Positions 51,836-60,543 of a stretch of DNA of 64,000 bases are shown here, piece after piece. Where the stretch lies: NCBI RefSeq assembly GCF_011516655.1, contig NZ_WOSV01000004.1, forward strand, positions 1-64,000, read 5' to 3'. Position numbers and translations under genes: made by a program. Under the pieces are notes generated by a model. The model did no database searches. It was not told the origin of the DNA and was given only the letters and a program-made list of their open reading frames with translations. The DNA is from Acetobacter thailandicus (GTDB lineage: Bacteria; Pseudomonadota; Alphaproteobacteria; Acetobacterales; Acetobacteraceae). How positions within the stretch are numbered: the first letter of the stretch is position 1; each line of letters starts with the position of its first letter.

Positions 51836-52765
51836 ATGAACACAAAAACTCTTTTCTCTGGCATGGCGCTTGCTTTTGGGGCGTACGCGTCATTCTCGAT
51901 CAGTGACGCGTTCTCGAAAATGCTGGCGGGACATATGAACCCGTTTGAGGTTGCTTTCTCAGGTGGTGTGTTCGGGCTGCTTATTCTGCCATTTATTCGC
52001 AAACCACATGAGTCGTATCTCGATGTTGTGCGGCCGCAAAATAAGGCTATGTGGGTTTTGCGTGCTGTGTGCGTTTTTGTAGCGACAGCAGCCAGTGTAA
52101 AGGCTTTTATGCTGCTGCCTATGCCTGAGGCTTTTTCTCTTATGTTTCTGATGCCGTTATTTGTCACTATTCTTTCAGTTGTGTTGCTGAAAGAGAAAGT
52201 GACGATATGGGCGTGGATTGCGGTTGTGCTTGGGTTTGTCGGTGTGCTGATAGTGCTGCGCCCTGGTGTGCGTGCCCTGAACATAGGGCATTTATGCGCT
52301 TTGCTTTCAGCTATATCATGCGCAGGTAGTGTTATAGCCTATCGTGTGGCTGATAAAGAAAGTGTACGTTTGTCTCTGTTTGGCTCAAGTCTGGCGGGGC
52401 CGCTTATCGGTAATGGTATTCTGATGGCCGCTAATGCAGCCTGGCCGCCGCATATTACTGCCTGGGTATATTTGTTTGGTTATGGTTTTCTGGCTGCATT
52501 AGGGCAGCTGCTGCTTATGCTGGCGACAGCCCGTGCTCCGGCTAACCGTGTTGCTTTGCCGCAATATAGCCAGATGGTCTGGGCCATTGCGCTAAGCTAT
52601 ATCGTTTTTCATGATGCGCTGGATGTCTGGACCTTTGTTGGTATTGCCGTCATTACTTTTTCAGGCATGCTCAACTGGTTTCGTCAGCGTATTCGCTACG
52701 AGCGTATGGCCATGAAGGAGCGTGCAGAGCGTAATCGTGCTTTGAAAGCCGGGATGTTGAAATAA
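51836..52765 (+). CDS. DMT-superfamily (EamA) permease
   Basis: This 309-aa protein has ten predicted membrane segments in two EamA halves (LFSGMALAFGAYASFSISDA, FVATAASVKAFMLLPMPEAF, VLGFVGVLIVLRP; then YLFGYGFLAALGQLLLMLAT and VGIAVITFSGMLNWF). DMT permeases export amino acids, metabolites or drugs; the substrate is not readable. In-frame starts at 51785 and 51821 exist, but 51785 is inside the leader terminator loop and 51821 sits 1 bp from the nearest AGGA, so 51836 is preferred without strong ribosome-site support. The C-terminal tail is basic. Confidence 0.82.
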   Translation: MNTKTLFSGMALAFGAYASFSISDAFSKMLAGHMNPFEVAFSGGVFGLLILPFIRKPHESYLDVVRPQNKAMWVLRAVCVFVATAASVKAFMLLPMPEAFSLMFLMPLFVTILSVVLLKEKVTIWAWIAVVLGFVGVLIVLRPGVRALNIGHLCALLSAISCAGSVIAYRVADKESVRLSLFGSSLAGPLIGNGILMAANAAWPPHITAWVYLFGYGFLAALGQLLLMLATARAPANRVALPQYSQMVWAIALSYIVFHDALDVWTFVGIAVITFSGMLNWFRQRIRYERMAMKERAERNRALKAGMLK

Positions 52766-52986
52766 AAAAGACCATCAGCTTTCTCTCTGTCGTTCAGCCA
52801 TGGACCATGTAGGGAGCATTGGCTTCTGTGGTCTGGTAGTCGGTTTAAATGGGTTTGTTTTTTAACCCCATTTATGTGCTGTCTACTGCCTGACCAGAGG
52901 GTGATATGATTTTAAGGGTGGTATAATTATATGAATATTGCCAGTCTGTTAAAAAATTATACAGTTTTTTCAAGATAGATGATGAG

Positions 52987-54414
52987 ATGGGTATGGAATA
53001 TATAAGTTATAATGGTGTAGCTGCCGGTATAACTAACCAGAAACTGGCGCTTATTGGCCTGGCTCATAAAGCGCTGAGAGAGAAGAAGGGTATAAAGCTT
53101 CCTCCTCTGGTTATGTTTGATCCGCAGAGCAGAGAACCCCGGCCACGGGTTGATTTTGCGTCAGTATTTGATGTTCGTTATATTTGTTATGTTCTTAATG
53201 CCTTTTCCATTCCTGTTAAATACGGGCCGGATGATGATTATCAGGAAGTTGATTCCTCAGCCTGCTTCTGGGAAGGTGCAGAGCGGTTTGGAGAAACTAA
53301 AATCCTTGGTGATATGGCGCTTTATGGGCTGACGTGCCAGCTCACCAGGGCTTTTATTCTGAATGACACTATAGAAGAAATTGCTACGATCATTAGTGAT
53401 GGTATTTTTCAGGATCGTGATATCAAACATGTTATACAAATGCGTGTTGAGAAAGACTGGGAAGATTACAGCCATAGTGTTTTAAGTCCGGTTAAGTATG
53501 AAGATAATTTACTGGCGCCATCAGCTATTCTGTCGAAAGCCAAAAATAAATTTGGATATTTATTATCATCAGCATTAATTCTGTGTGATGAGAATAATAT
53601 GCCATACTCAAAAGAAGAAATAAGAACTATAGCAAAAAAAGATTTCAATATTTATTTATACTGGAAATCGGATTTTATTAACATAAGAGAATATGATACT
53701 CTTACCTTATCACTTATTGATTTTTCTCTTTCTTTGAAGGCGACTTTTTTTGTGGGGACATGTAAATCTACTTTTTCATGTTTTGCTGCATTTGAAAAAT
53801 ATTGTAAGGAGCGGCATGATACGCTCAATCATTTTATTTATAATGGACAGACACCAGAGCTGGAGGAACGTTTTGATAACGGCACCAGTACAGATTCGCG
53901 TATAGCAACTAAAAACTTTTTTGGGCGCAAATGCCTTATGCCTCGCCATGAGAAAGAAATTGCTCTGCCTGTAAGGCTGTCAGCTCATATTTCTAATATT
54001 GGTGATTTTCATACACAGAGTTCTGTTGCCTCTTTCCCGGAAAGCACTCCTGTGGTGGTGGGTTATTTTGAAAATACTGCCCGTTTCAGAATTGAGGGGT
54101 TTGAGCTGCATATAAATCCTGAAAATTTACGGATCAGGTATAAAGCTGTGTTGTTGAATGGCCGCATCAGCGACTGGGTAGCGAATGGCGTATATTGTGG
54201 CACCAGAGGGGAAGGGATGCCGCTTGTCGGTTTTGCTATAGAGATAGCCGGGCCGGAAAGTCTGGAGCTGGATTGCGTTTATGCAGCACAGTTTTCAAGT
54301 GGAGAAATTGTCACGGAAGTTAAGAATGGTGAGATGTGCCGCAGCACATCAGGGATAGAGAAGCTGATATCTATGCAGGTCTCTTTTCGAAAAAAGAAGT
54401 TTAAGAATAGCTGA
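52987..54414 (+). CDS. O-fucosyltransferase-like protein with C-terminal ChW-like repeats
   Basis: This 475-aa protein's N-terminal ~300 residues resemble GDP-fucose O-fucosyltransferases (GT65/GT68-like GT-B). NQKLALIGLAHKA and LVMFDP begin the fold, VIQMRVEKDWEDYSH has the R-x-EKD pattern of motif I (conserved Arg), and ATFFVGTCKSTFSCFAAF at ~252-268 resembles the FIGNCVSSF motif of POFUT1. Residues ~327-470 hold about three ChW-like (hydrophobic with conserved Trp) repeats, clearest in RYKAVLLNGRISDWVANG with CGTRGEG after it. No signal peptide is seen. The gene is more AT-rich than its neighbours, especially 53500-53800, suggesting acquisition. ATG 52993 is an alternative start. Function is inferred and unproven. 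Confidence 0.6.
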   Translation: MGMEYISYNGVAAGITNQKLALIGLAHKALREKKGIKLPPLVMFDPQSREPRPRVDFASVFDVRYICYVLNAFSIPVKYGPDDDYQEVDSSACFWEGAERFGETKILGDMALYGLTCQLTRAFILNDTIEEIATIISDGIFQDRDIKHVIQMRVEKDWEDYSHSVLSPVKYEDNLLAPSAILSKAKNKFGYLLSSALILCDENNMPYSKEEIRTIAKKDFNIYLYWKSDFINIREYDTLTLSLIDFSLSLKATFFVGTCKSTFSCFAAFEKYCKERHDTLNHFIYNGQTPELEERFDNGTSTDSRIATKNFFGRKCLMPRHEKEIALPVRLSAHISNIGDFHTQSSVASFPESTPVVVGYFENTARFRIEGFELHINPENLRIRYKAVLLNGRISDWVANGVYCGTRGEGMPLVGFAIEIAGPESLELDCVYAAQFSSGEIVTEVKNGEMCRSTSGIEKLISMQVSFRKKKFKNS

Positions 54415-54720
54415 CGAGAAATTGGACAGGTTTCACATTATACGAACATTCGGTCTGCAGGTGGATGTTCGTGTGTGACCAGAAAAAGAAGTGAGTTACG
54501 AGCAGGAGAAAAATGTAGAGCCGGCGTAAATAGTACAGTCGGTATAACAGGTTAAGCCGCTGCTGCTCATTGTCAGGTCAGTATATATCCTTTTACCCGA
54601 TAATTTTTCTGTTTTTTCGTGATATTAATATTTTCACTGATAGTTTTTGACACACTGAAACAGGCCTGCTTAACACTGTCACACAGAGCATAAAAGCCTG
54701 GGGGCGGGACAACACATATT
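54415..54720 (+). other. Intergenic region upstream of cobG
   Basis: This is 306 bp with one hairpin: an 8-bp perfect stem ACGAACAT/ATGTTCGT (54442-54472) that may end the preceding gene, without a T-tract. I looked for a cobalamin riboswitch (B12-box GCCACTG and its helices) and found none. The remainder is AT-rich promoter-type sequence. Confidence 0.4.
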
Positions 54721-55935
54721 ATGACATTTTCTGTCGTGCAGCCGGTCGTTAAAGGGTGGTGTCCAGGTCTGCATATGCCCATGCAGGCGGCTGATGGCTG
54801 GCTGGTGCGGGTGCGTCCGCTTTTTGGCCGGGTCAGTGCGCAACAGGCACTCCTTCTGGCTGATGAAGCAGAGCGTCATGGCAATGGTGTTATCACGCTT
54901 ACAAATCGTGGCAGCCTGCAGCTCAGAGGGTTTACTTACGAGCAGGCGCTTCTTTTTCCCCGGCGTATGGTTGAGGCAGGTCTTGGTCTGCCTGATCCGG
55001 GTGCGGAAAAACGCAGGGCACTACAGGTTTCGCCTCTGGCCGGGCTGGATAAAGACTGTGCTGTACAAACGCTTTCTGTCGCTCATAATTTGTCAGAACA
55101 GCTTATGAACTCAGAGAATTTGTCTGCTTTACCGGATAAATTTGGCTTCGTGGTTGATGGTGGTGGTTTATGCCCGGCTGGTGCCTTAAAGGGCGATATA
55201 TCTTTGCAGGCTGTGGCTGGTTCCGACACTTTGTGGCAGGTCGTCTGTGGTGTTGCTCGCAGCGAGGCTCTTGATGTTTCAGGTGTTGTCTCGCTTGCTC
55301 TTGATCTGGCCAGGCGCTTTGTTGAGCAGGCCGATAAAACACGCCCGCTTCGCCAGCCTGAAACAGGCTGTCTTTTATTTGAAGCGTGTAACCAGCCGTA
55401 TGAGCGCGTAATAATCCCGCCGCAGAAAAATCCGTTGCTGACTGGTTCTCTGTTGCCGGGTGTGTATGGTCTGGGTGTGGCACTTGGCTCTCTGACGCCT
55501 GAAATTTTACGTGATTGTGCCGCCGTTGCCAGTCAGGGTGAGGGATATATCAGACTGACGCCGTGGCATAGTCTGATCCTGGCATGGCAAAATGCGATGC
55601 CTCAGATCACAGGACTTCTGACAGAGCATGATGACGCCAGGCTGCGCGTTTATGCCTGTTCTGGTGCGAAGGGATGTGCACAGGCTGCCCACGATACACC
55701 GGCACAGGCCCTGGCTCTGTCAGCTTTTTTGCCGTCAGGTGCTTCACTTCATGTCTCAGGGTGTCGTAAGGGGTGTGCTCATCCTGCTCCGGCAGATGTC
55801 ACAGTTGTGGCTACTGCTGGTGAGTATCATCTTGTCAGAAACAGTAGGGCAGGTGATGCCCCTGTGTGCAGGGTGACAGATTTTGAGGCCGTGTGTGCTT
55901 TTGTGCGCTCAGATATGGGTGAAGGCGGCGGTTAA
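54721..55935 (+). CDS. cobG: Precorrin-3B synthase
   Basis: This 404-aa protein belongs to the nitrite/sulfite reductase-like family. CobG uses O2 and a [4Fe-4S] centre to convert precorrin-3A to precorrin-3B, the oxygen-dependent ring-contraction preparation step. The cluster ligands are visible as CSGAKGC (C-x5-C) and CRKGC (C-x3-C), with the ferredoxin-like half-domain TLTNRGSLQLRGFTYEQA and EGYIRLTPWHSLIL. It is the first gene of the cobalamin cluster; its presence marks the aerobic pathway. The start at 54721 gives MTFSVVQPVVKGWCPGLHMP, the usual N-terminus. Confidence 0.93.
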   Translation: MTFSVVQPVVKGWCPGLHMPMQAADGWLVRVRPLFGRVSAQQALLLADEAERHGNGVITLTNRGSLQLRGFTYEQALLFPRRMVEAGLGLPDPGAEKRRALQVSPLAGLDKDCAVQTLSVAHNLSEQLMNSENLSALPDKFGFVVDGGGLCPAGALKGDISLQAVAGSDTLWQVVCGVARSEALDVSGVVSLALDLARRFVEQADKTRPLRQPETGCLLFEACNQPYERVIIPPQKNPLLTGSLLPGVYGLGVALGSLTPEILRDCAAVASQGEGYIRLTPWHSLILAWQNAMPQITGLLTEHDDARLRVYACSGAKGCAQAAHDTPAQALALSAFLPSGASLHVSGCRKGCAHPAPADVTVVATAGEYHLVRNSRAGDAPVCRVTDFEAVCAFVRSDMGEGGG

Positions 55936-55955
55936 ACGAAGGAGTGAGGGCCATT

Positions 55956-56585
55956 ATGGCTGGTTATGACTATATCCATGATGGCGCGGCCATTTATCAG
56001 CGGTCTTTTTCTATGATCCGTGATGAGGCAGATCTGAGTGCCTTTCCTGTTACTGATGCTAATATTGTGGTGCGTATGATTCACGCCTGCGGCATGGTTG
56101 AACTGGCTCAGCATGTCAGCATGTCAGCTGATTTCACGTCTTCTGCACGTCAGGCACTGAAGGGTGGATGTCCGGTTTTGTGTGACTCAGAAATGGTAGC
56201 ACATGGTGTTACCCGTGCCCGTCTGCCTGCTTCTAATCCGGTCGTTTGTACGTTGCGTGATGAACGTACGCCTGAGCGTGCAAAGCTGATTGGTAACACG
56301 CGTTCCGCCGCAGCACTTGACTTCTGGGGTGAGAGGCTGAAAGGCGCAGTCGTGGCAATCGGTAACGCGCCCACCGCGTTGTTTTATCTGCTCGAACTGC
56401 TTGATGCCGGTGCACCAAAGCCTGCGGCTGTTATTGGTTTGCCGGTTGGTTTTGTCGGTGCGGCTGAATCGAAAGAAGCTTTGTCTCAGCGTACAGATGT
56501 TCCCTGGCTTATTGTGCATGGTCGTCTTGGTGGCAGTGCAATGGCTGCAGCTGCGGTTAATGCTCTGGCCAGCGAGACTGAATAA
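55956..56585 (+). CDS. cobH: Precorrin-8X methylmutase
   Basis: CobH moves the C11 methyl to C12, giving hydrogenobyrinate. The 209-aa protein has MAGYDYIHDGAAIYQRSFSMIRDEADL, MIHACGMVELAQHV (catalytic His region), CDSEMVAHGVT and IGNAPTALFYLLELLDAGA. The ATG at 55956 is preferred to a GTG 12 bp upstream because the family begins just before DYIHD. It follows cobG by 20 bp and overlaps the cobI start as TAATG. Confidence 0.95.
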   Translation: MAGYDYIHDGAAIYQRSFSMIRDEADLSAFPVTDANIVVRMIHACGMVELAQHVSMSADFTSSARQALKGGCPVLCDSEMVAHGVTRARLPASNPVVCTLRDERTPERAKLIGNTRSAAALDFWGERLKGAVVAIGNAPTALFYLLELLDAGAPKPAAVIGLPVGFVGAAESKEALSQRTDVPWLIVHGRLGGSAMAAAAVNALASETE

Positions 56586-57310
56586 TGGCTACAGGCACAC
56601 TGCATGTTGTAGGGGTTGGTCCGGGCAGCCCTGATCTGCTTACGGTAAGAGCTGCCCGCCTGATCGAAGGTGCTTCGGTGGTAGCTTATTTTTGCCGTGA
56701 GGGGCGTAAAGGGCACGCCCGCACTATTGCAGAGACATACATTACTGAAGGGACGCATGAGCTGCGCCTGGTGTATCCGTTCACGACAGAAATCGCAGTG
56801 GAAGACCCGGATTATCAGCGTGGTATCCAGGCATTTTATGACCGCAGTGCGCAGCAGCTGGCAGGTATGCTTAAACAGGGTCAGGATGTTGTCGTGCTGT
56901 GTGAGGGCGAGCCTTTTCTTTATGGTTCAGCCATGTATCTGTTTGACCGGCTGAAAGAGCAGTTTGCAACCTCGGTTGTGCCTGGTATTGCCGCTATGAA
57001 TGGCTGCTGGTCACAGGTTCAGCTGCCTATGACACACGGCGATGATGTTCTGTGTGTTATTCCTGCGACATTGCCTGAGGCAGATCTGACCCGCTGGCTG
57101 CAACAGGCTGATGCCGCAGTTATTATGAAAATAGGCCGTAACATGAGCAAAGTGCGCAATGCCCTTGTACAGTCAGGTCGCATGTCAGATGCGCGCTATG
57201 TTGAGCGTGGCACGCAGCCTGATAGTTTTTCCTGCCCGTTTGAGGAGTGTGGAGAGACCGCACCATATTTCTCGCTGGTGCTGGTTCCGGGACGAAAGGG
57301 TGTCAGATGA
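56585..57310 (+). CDS. cobI: Precorrin-2 C20-methyltransferase
   Basis: CobI transfers a methyl from SAM to C20 of precorrin-2. The 241-aa tetrapyrrole methylase starts GTLHVVGVGPGSPDLLTVRA (SAM-binding GxGPG), with VVVLCEGEPFLYGSAMYL, VVPGIAAMNGCW and AAVIMKIGRNMSKVR. Its ATG shares an A with the cobH stop and its TGA overlaps the cobJ start (ATGA), so the three are translationally coupled. Confidence 0.94.
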   Translation: MATGTLHVVGVGPGSPDLLTVRAARLIEGASVVAYFCREGRKGHARTIAETYITEGTHELRLVYPFTTEIAVEDPDYQRGIQAFYDRSAQQLAGMLKQGQDVVVLCEGEPFLYGSAMYLFDRLKEQFATSVVPGIAAMNGCWSQVQLPMTHGDDVLCVIPATLPEADLTRWLQQADAAVIMKIGRNMSKVRNALVQSGRMSDARYVERGTQPDSFSCPFEECGETAPYFSLVLVPGRKGVR

Positions 57311-58068
57311 GCGGGCGTATCAGCATTATCGGCCTCGGGCCTGGTAATATTTTGCAGCGTACTCCCCAGGCAACACAGGTGCTCGAACAGGTGACCGACC
57401 TTGTGGGGTATGGCCCTTATGTGCAGCGGGTTGAAGCGCCGCATCATGTCATTCGTCATAGTTCTGATAACCGTGTTGAGGCTGAACGCGCACGTCACGC
57501 TCTTGAAATGGCTTCAGCTGGCCGGCATGTCGGCGTTGTGTCAGGTGGTGACGCCGGGGTATTTGCCATGGCCAGTGCCGTCTTTGAGCAGGTGCAGCTT
57601 GGGCCTGACACATGGCGGACGCTTGATATTGAAGTCATCCCCGGGGTCAGTGCGGTTCTGGCGGCTGCGGCTGCACTTGGTGCGCCACTGGGAGGCGATT
57701 TTTGTGTGATGTCTCTTTCAGATAACCTCAAGCCCTGGCTAGTTGTTCTGCGGCGGTTGCAGCTGGCGGCAGAGGCCGGGTTTGTTATCGCCCTTTATAA
57801 TCCGCGCTCGCAGGCACGCCCCTGGCAGCTTGGTGAGGCCTTGCTTCATCTGCGGCAGTTTGTGCCGCTTCATACGCCTGTTGCGTTTGCCCGCGCTATT
57901 GGTCGTCCCGATGAAGCCGTCAGAATAACCAGTATTGAAGAGGCTGATGCCGACCTGGCGGATATGAGCACTCTGGTGCTGATCGGGTGTGCAGCCAGCC
58001 GGTTGATTGAGCGGCCTTCTGGTCATCAGCCCTGGTTTTATACATTGCGCAGTGTTGTGGCGGAGTAG
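57307..58068 (+). CDS. cobJ: Precorrin-3B C17-methyltransferase
   Basis: CobJ methylates C17 and contracts the ring to precorrin-4. The 253-aa protein begins GRISIIGLGPGNILQRTP (SAM-binding loop) and contains VGYGPYVQRV, VGVVSGGDAGVFAMAS and VIPGVSAVLAAAAALGAPLG, then FVIALYNPRSQARPWQL. The ATG at 57307 overlaps the cobI stop by 4 bp; a GTG 60 bp upstream is within cobI and adds no homologous residues. Its 3' end overlaps the convergent cobK by 31 bp. Confidence 0.94.
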   Translation: MSGRISIIGLGPGNILQRTPQATQVLEQVTDLVGYGPYVQRVEAPHHVIRHSSDNRVEAERARHALEMASAGRHVGVVSGGDAGVFAMASAVFEQVQLGPDTWRTLDIEVIPGVSAVLAAAAALGAPLGGDFCVMSLSDNLKPWLVVLRRLQLAAEAGFVIALYNPRSQARPWQLGEALLHLRQFVPLHTPVAFARAIGRPDEAVRITSIEEADADLADMSTLVLIGCAASRLIERPSGHQPWFYTLRSVVAE

Positions 58069-58826
58069 TTTTGTAACCAGCTGAGAGCCTCCTGCGCTGT
58101 ATGTACGCAGGGGCCGGCTGGCTGCGCTGGCCGATCGATTATTAAGACCGGAATATTCAGCTGCCTTGCGGCTTCTATTTTTGCAAATGTTGCTTTTCCA
58201 CCTGAATTTTTTGTGACAAGCCAGTTAATCTGGTGCCGGCGAAGCATGTCATATTCGCCAGCCAGGTCAAAAGGGCCGCGGGCAGTGATGAGTGTTGTGT
58301 GAGGTGGCAGGTCAGTCGGCAGGGGTGCTTCGATTGAGCGCAGAATATAATGGTGCTGTGGTGCATTTTTAAAAGGCCTGGTTTCTTTGCGGCCGGTGGT
58401 TAAAAAAATCTGTAAAGGCTGGGTGATCTCTGCCAGAATCATGGCTGCCTTATTCAGGTCCGGTGCGTGGTGCCAGGTGTCTGCTGGTGTAGCTTTCCAG
58501 CCCGGGCGTTTGAGACGCAGCAGGGGGAGTGAGAGCCTCTCACATGCTATGCTGACATGCTGGCTCATGACAGTTGCAAAAGGGTGTACTGCATTCACAA
58601 CAGCCTGAATTTTATTGTGGCGCAGCCAGTCGTAAAGTCCATCAACCCCGCCAAAGCCACCGGTGCGCACTGACAGGGCTGGCAGATGTGGGTTGCGCGT
58701 TACACCGGCAAGAGAGAGTGTTGGTGCAAAGTTATTCTGGTATTCCAGAAGAGTACACAGGGTGCTGGCTTCGGTTGTGCCCCCGAGAATCAGAACAGGT
58801 ACAGGCGGTGAGTGCAGAAGAGGCAT
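58038..58826 (-). CDS. cobK: Precorrin-6A reductase
   Basis: CobK reduces precorrin-6A with NADPH to precorrin-6B. The 262-aa protein has LILGGTTEASTLCTLL (nucleotide-binding start), VNAVHPFATVMSQHVSIACE (family HPFA motif), LPLLRLKRPGW, and LITARGPFDLAGEYDML then WLVTKNSGGKATFAKIEAA. It is on the opposite strand to its pathway neighbours, overlapping cobJ's end by 31 bp, and is divergent from cobL across 98 bp that must hold both promoters. Confidence 0.93.
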   Translation of the reverse strand: MPLLHSPPVPVLILGGTTEASTLCTLLEYQNNFAPTLSLAGVTRNPHLPALSVRTGGFGGVDGLYDWLRHNKIQAVVNAVHPFATVMSQHVSIACERLSLPLLRLKRPGWKATPADTWHHAPDLNKAAMILAEITQPLQIFLTTGRKETRPFKNAPQHHYILRSIEAPLPTDLPPHTTLITARGPFDLAGEYDMLRRHQINWLVTKNSGGKATFAKIEAARQLNIPVLIIDRPAQPAGPCVHTAQEALSWLQNYSATTLRNV

Positions 58827-58924
58827 GATCAGAAGTCTTTGCTACAACACGCTATTTTGCGTCATACGGTAGGTTATATCAGTGTGACACGTTATAGCAC
58901 CAGGATTCGGAGAGGGCATAAGGC

Positions 58925-60157
58925 ATGATCGTACCCAGCAGAAATATGCCCTGGCTGACGGTCATAGGCGTGGGGGAAGAAGGGGCAGAAGGTCTTTCTG
59001 CCACAGCACGCGCGCTTATTGAAACTGCACCGTGGATTATTGGAGGAGAGCGGCATCTCACCTTATGCCGCTCGCTCATAAAGGGTGAGGCCCATTCGTG
59101 GGGGCAGCCTTTTTCAACGGGCATCGAACAGGTTCTGGCGCGCAGGGGGCACCCGACACTGGTTCTGGCCTCAGGTGATCCATTTTTTTACGGGGTAGGG
59201 GTTACGCTGGCGGCTCACCTGAGTTCTGAGGATATGGTCTGCCTGCCTGCTCCGTCATCTGTTTCACTGGCCTGTGCCCGGCTGGGCTGGGCGCGTCAGG
59301 GTTGTCAGGTTCTGTCTGTCTGCGGGCGCCCGATGGAGGTGCTGCGGCCTTTTTTGCAGCCTGGAGCGCGCCTTCTGGTGTTATGTGCTGATGAGACAAC
59401 TCCGGGGCTCTTACTCTCCTGGCTGACCGAGCTGGGTTTTGGCCAGACCCAGTGTTATATTCTCGAAGCGCTCGGGGGGCAGCAGGAGAAGCGTGCTTCC
59501 CGCCTTGCGTATGAGGGGATTACAGAGCCTGTTAACAGGCTCTGTATGGTCGCTCTTGAGATACCACAAAGCACAACACAGTCTGCTCTCTCGCGGGCGG
59601 CAGGTCTGCCTGATGCCTGCTTTGAGCATGATGGCCAGCTTACAAAACGTGAGGTGCGTGCAGTGACATTATCCTCTCTGGCACCAAGAGCCGGAGAGCT
59701 GTTGTGGGATATCGGTGGCGGGTGTGGGTCTGTGAGTATTGAATGGATGCTGACTGACCCGAACTGTCGGGCTGTTGCGGTTGAGCGTGTGCCTGAACGC
59801 GCAGCGCGTATTGCCCGCAATGCTCAGATGTTAGGTGTGCCTGATCTGCATATTGTGCAGGGTGAAGCCCCTGGGGTTTTATATAATTTACCTCAGCCAT
59901 CTGCCATTTTTATTGGCGGCGGGGCAACTGCCCCCGATATGCTTGAGATAGCGTGGAGCAGACTGAAACCCGGTGGACGTATTGTTGTTAATGCCGTTGT
60001 TGCAGAAACAGAAATACGAGTGTTAGAGGCCTGGCAGAAATGGGGTGGTGAGGTGAGCCGCCTGAGTGCTGCACGTCTGACTGCTGTTGGCTCATTGCAT
60101 GGTTTTAAACCGGCTATGACGGTTACGCAGTGGGTAGCCTGGAAGCCGGTGGAGTGA
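58925..60157 (+). CDS. cobL: Precorrin-6Y C5,15-methyltransferase (decarboxylating)
   Basis: This 410-aa fusion has two SAM-dependent domains. The N-terminal CbiE-like tetrapyrrole methylase (WLTVIGVGEEGAEGLSATAR, LVLASGDPFFYGVGVTLA, SSVSLACARLGW) methylates one carbon. The C-terminal CbiT-like class I methyltransferase starts LTKREVRAVTLSSLAPRAGE and has DIGGGCGSVSIEWM, AVERVPERAARIARNAQM and PSAIFIGGGATA; it methylates the other carbon and decarboxylates. The start ATG at 58925 has GGAGAGGG upstream. Its stop overlaps the next gene's GTG start. Confidence 0.94.
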   Translation: MIVPSRNMPWLTVIGVGEEGAEGLSATARALIETAPWIIGGERHLTLCRSLIKGEAHSWGQPFSTGIEQVLARRGHPTLVLASGDPFFYGVGVTLAAHLSSEDMVCLPAPSSVSLACARLGWARQGCQVLSVCGRPMEVLRPFLQPGARLLVLCADETTPGLLLSWLTELGFGQTQCYILEALGGQQEKRASRLAYEGITEPVNRLCMVALEIPQSTTQSALSRAAGLPDACFEHDGQLTKREVRAVTLSSLAPRAGELLWDIGGGCGSVSIEWMLTDPNCRAVAVERVPERAARIARNAQMLGVPDLHIVQGEAPGVLYNLPQPSAIFIGGGATAPDMLEIAWSRLKPGGRIVVNAVVAETEIRVLEAWQKWGGEVSRLSAARLTAVGSLHGFKPAMTVTQWVAWKPVE

Positions 60158-60543
60158 AATTTTACCGCACTATAGCAGGTCTGGGCTGGAACAGTCATGC
60201 CACAGCCGAACAGGCAGTTCATATTGTGCAGGAGATGATGTGTCATTATGACGTGGTAAACCTTACCTGTCTGGCTGTGCCTGCCTTTAAAACCAGCCGG
60301 CAGCTGGCCGGCGATGTAGCCGCCATGCTGGATGTGCCTTTGTGCTGGGTTAATGATGCAGAGCTTGCTGATATACAGCCTTTCTGCCTGACATATTCTG
60401 ATGTAGCGCGCCGTCTCACCGGCTTTGCGTCGGTTGCTGAGGGGTGTGCCCTGGTTGCAGCCGGAGCAGAGGCTCAGCTATATGGTCCCGGGCAGAAACA
60501 CGGGGGCATTGTCTGTGCCCTGGCAGGAGGAAAGAAAGCGTGA
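60154..60543 (+). CDS. cobE: CobE/CbiG C-terminal-like cobalamin biosynthesis protein
   Basis: This 129-aa protein matches the CbiG_C/CobE domain: [40 protein letters not shown] and [20 protein letters not shown]. CobE is required for aerobic cobalamin synthesis, but its exact chemistry is unclear. The start is taken as the GTG at 60154, overlapping the cobL stop as GTGA; a GTG at 60130 would add eight residues of read-through sequence. It overlaps cobM by 4 bp. Confidence 0.88.
   Translation: MKFYRTIAGLGWNSHATAEQAVHIVQEMMCHYDVVNLTCLAVPAFKTSRQLAGDVAAMLDVPLCWVNDAELADIQPFCLTYSDVARRLTGFASVAEGCALVAAGAEAQLYGPGQKHGGIVCALAGGKKA

Noticed and set aside
52847-52873. Hairpin AAATGGG/CCCATTT after the DMT permease
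   Set aside because: It has a 7-bp stem but no T-tract after it and is far from the stop codon; not strong enough to call.
54415-54720. Cobalamin riboswitch upstream of cobG
   Set aside because: I searched by eye for the B12-box GCCACTG and the expected helices and did not find them.
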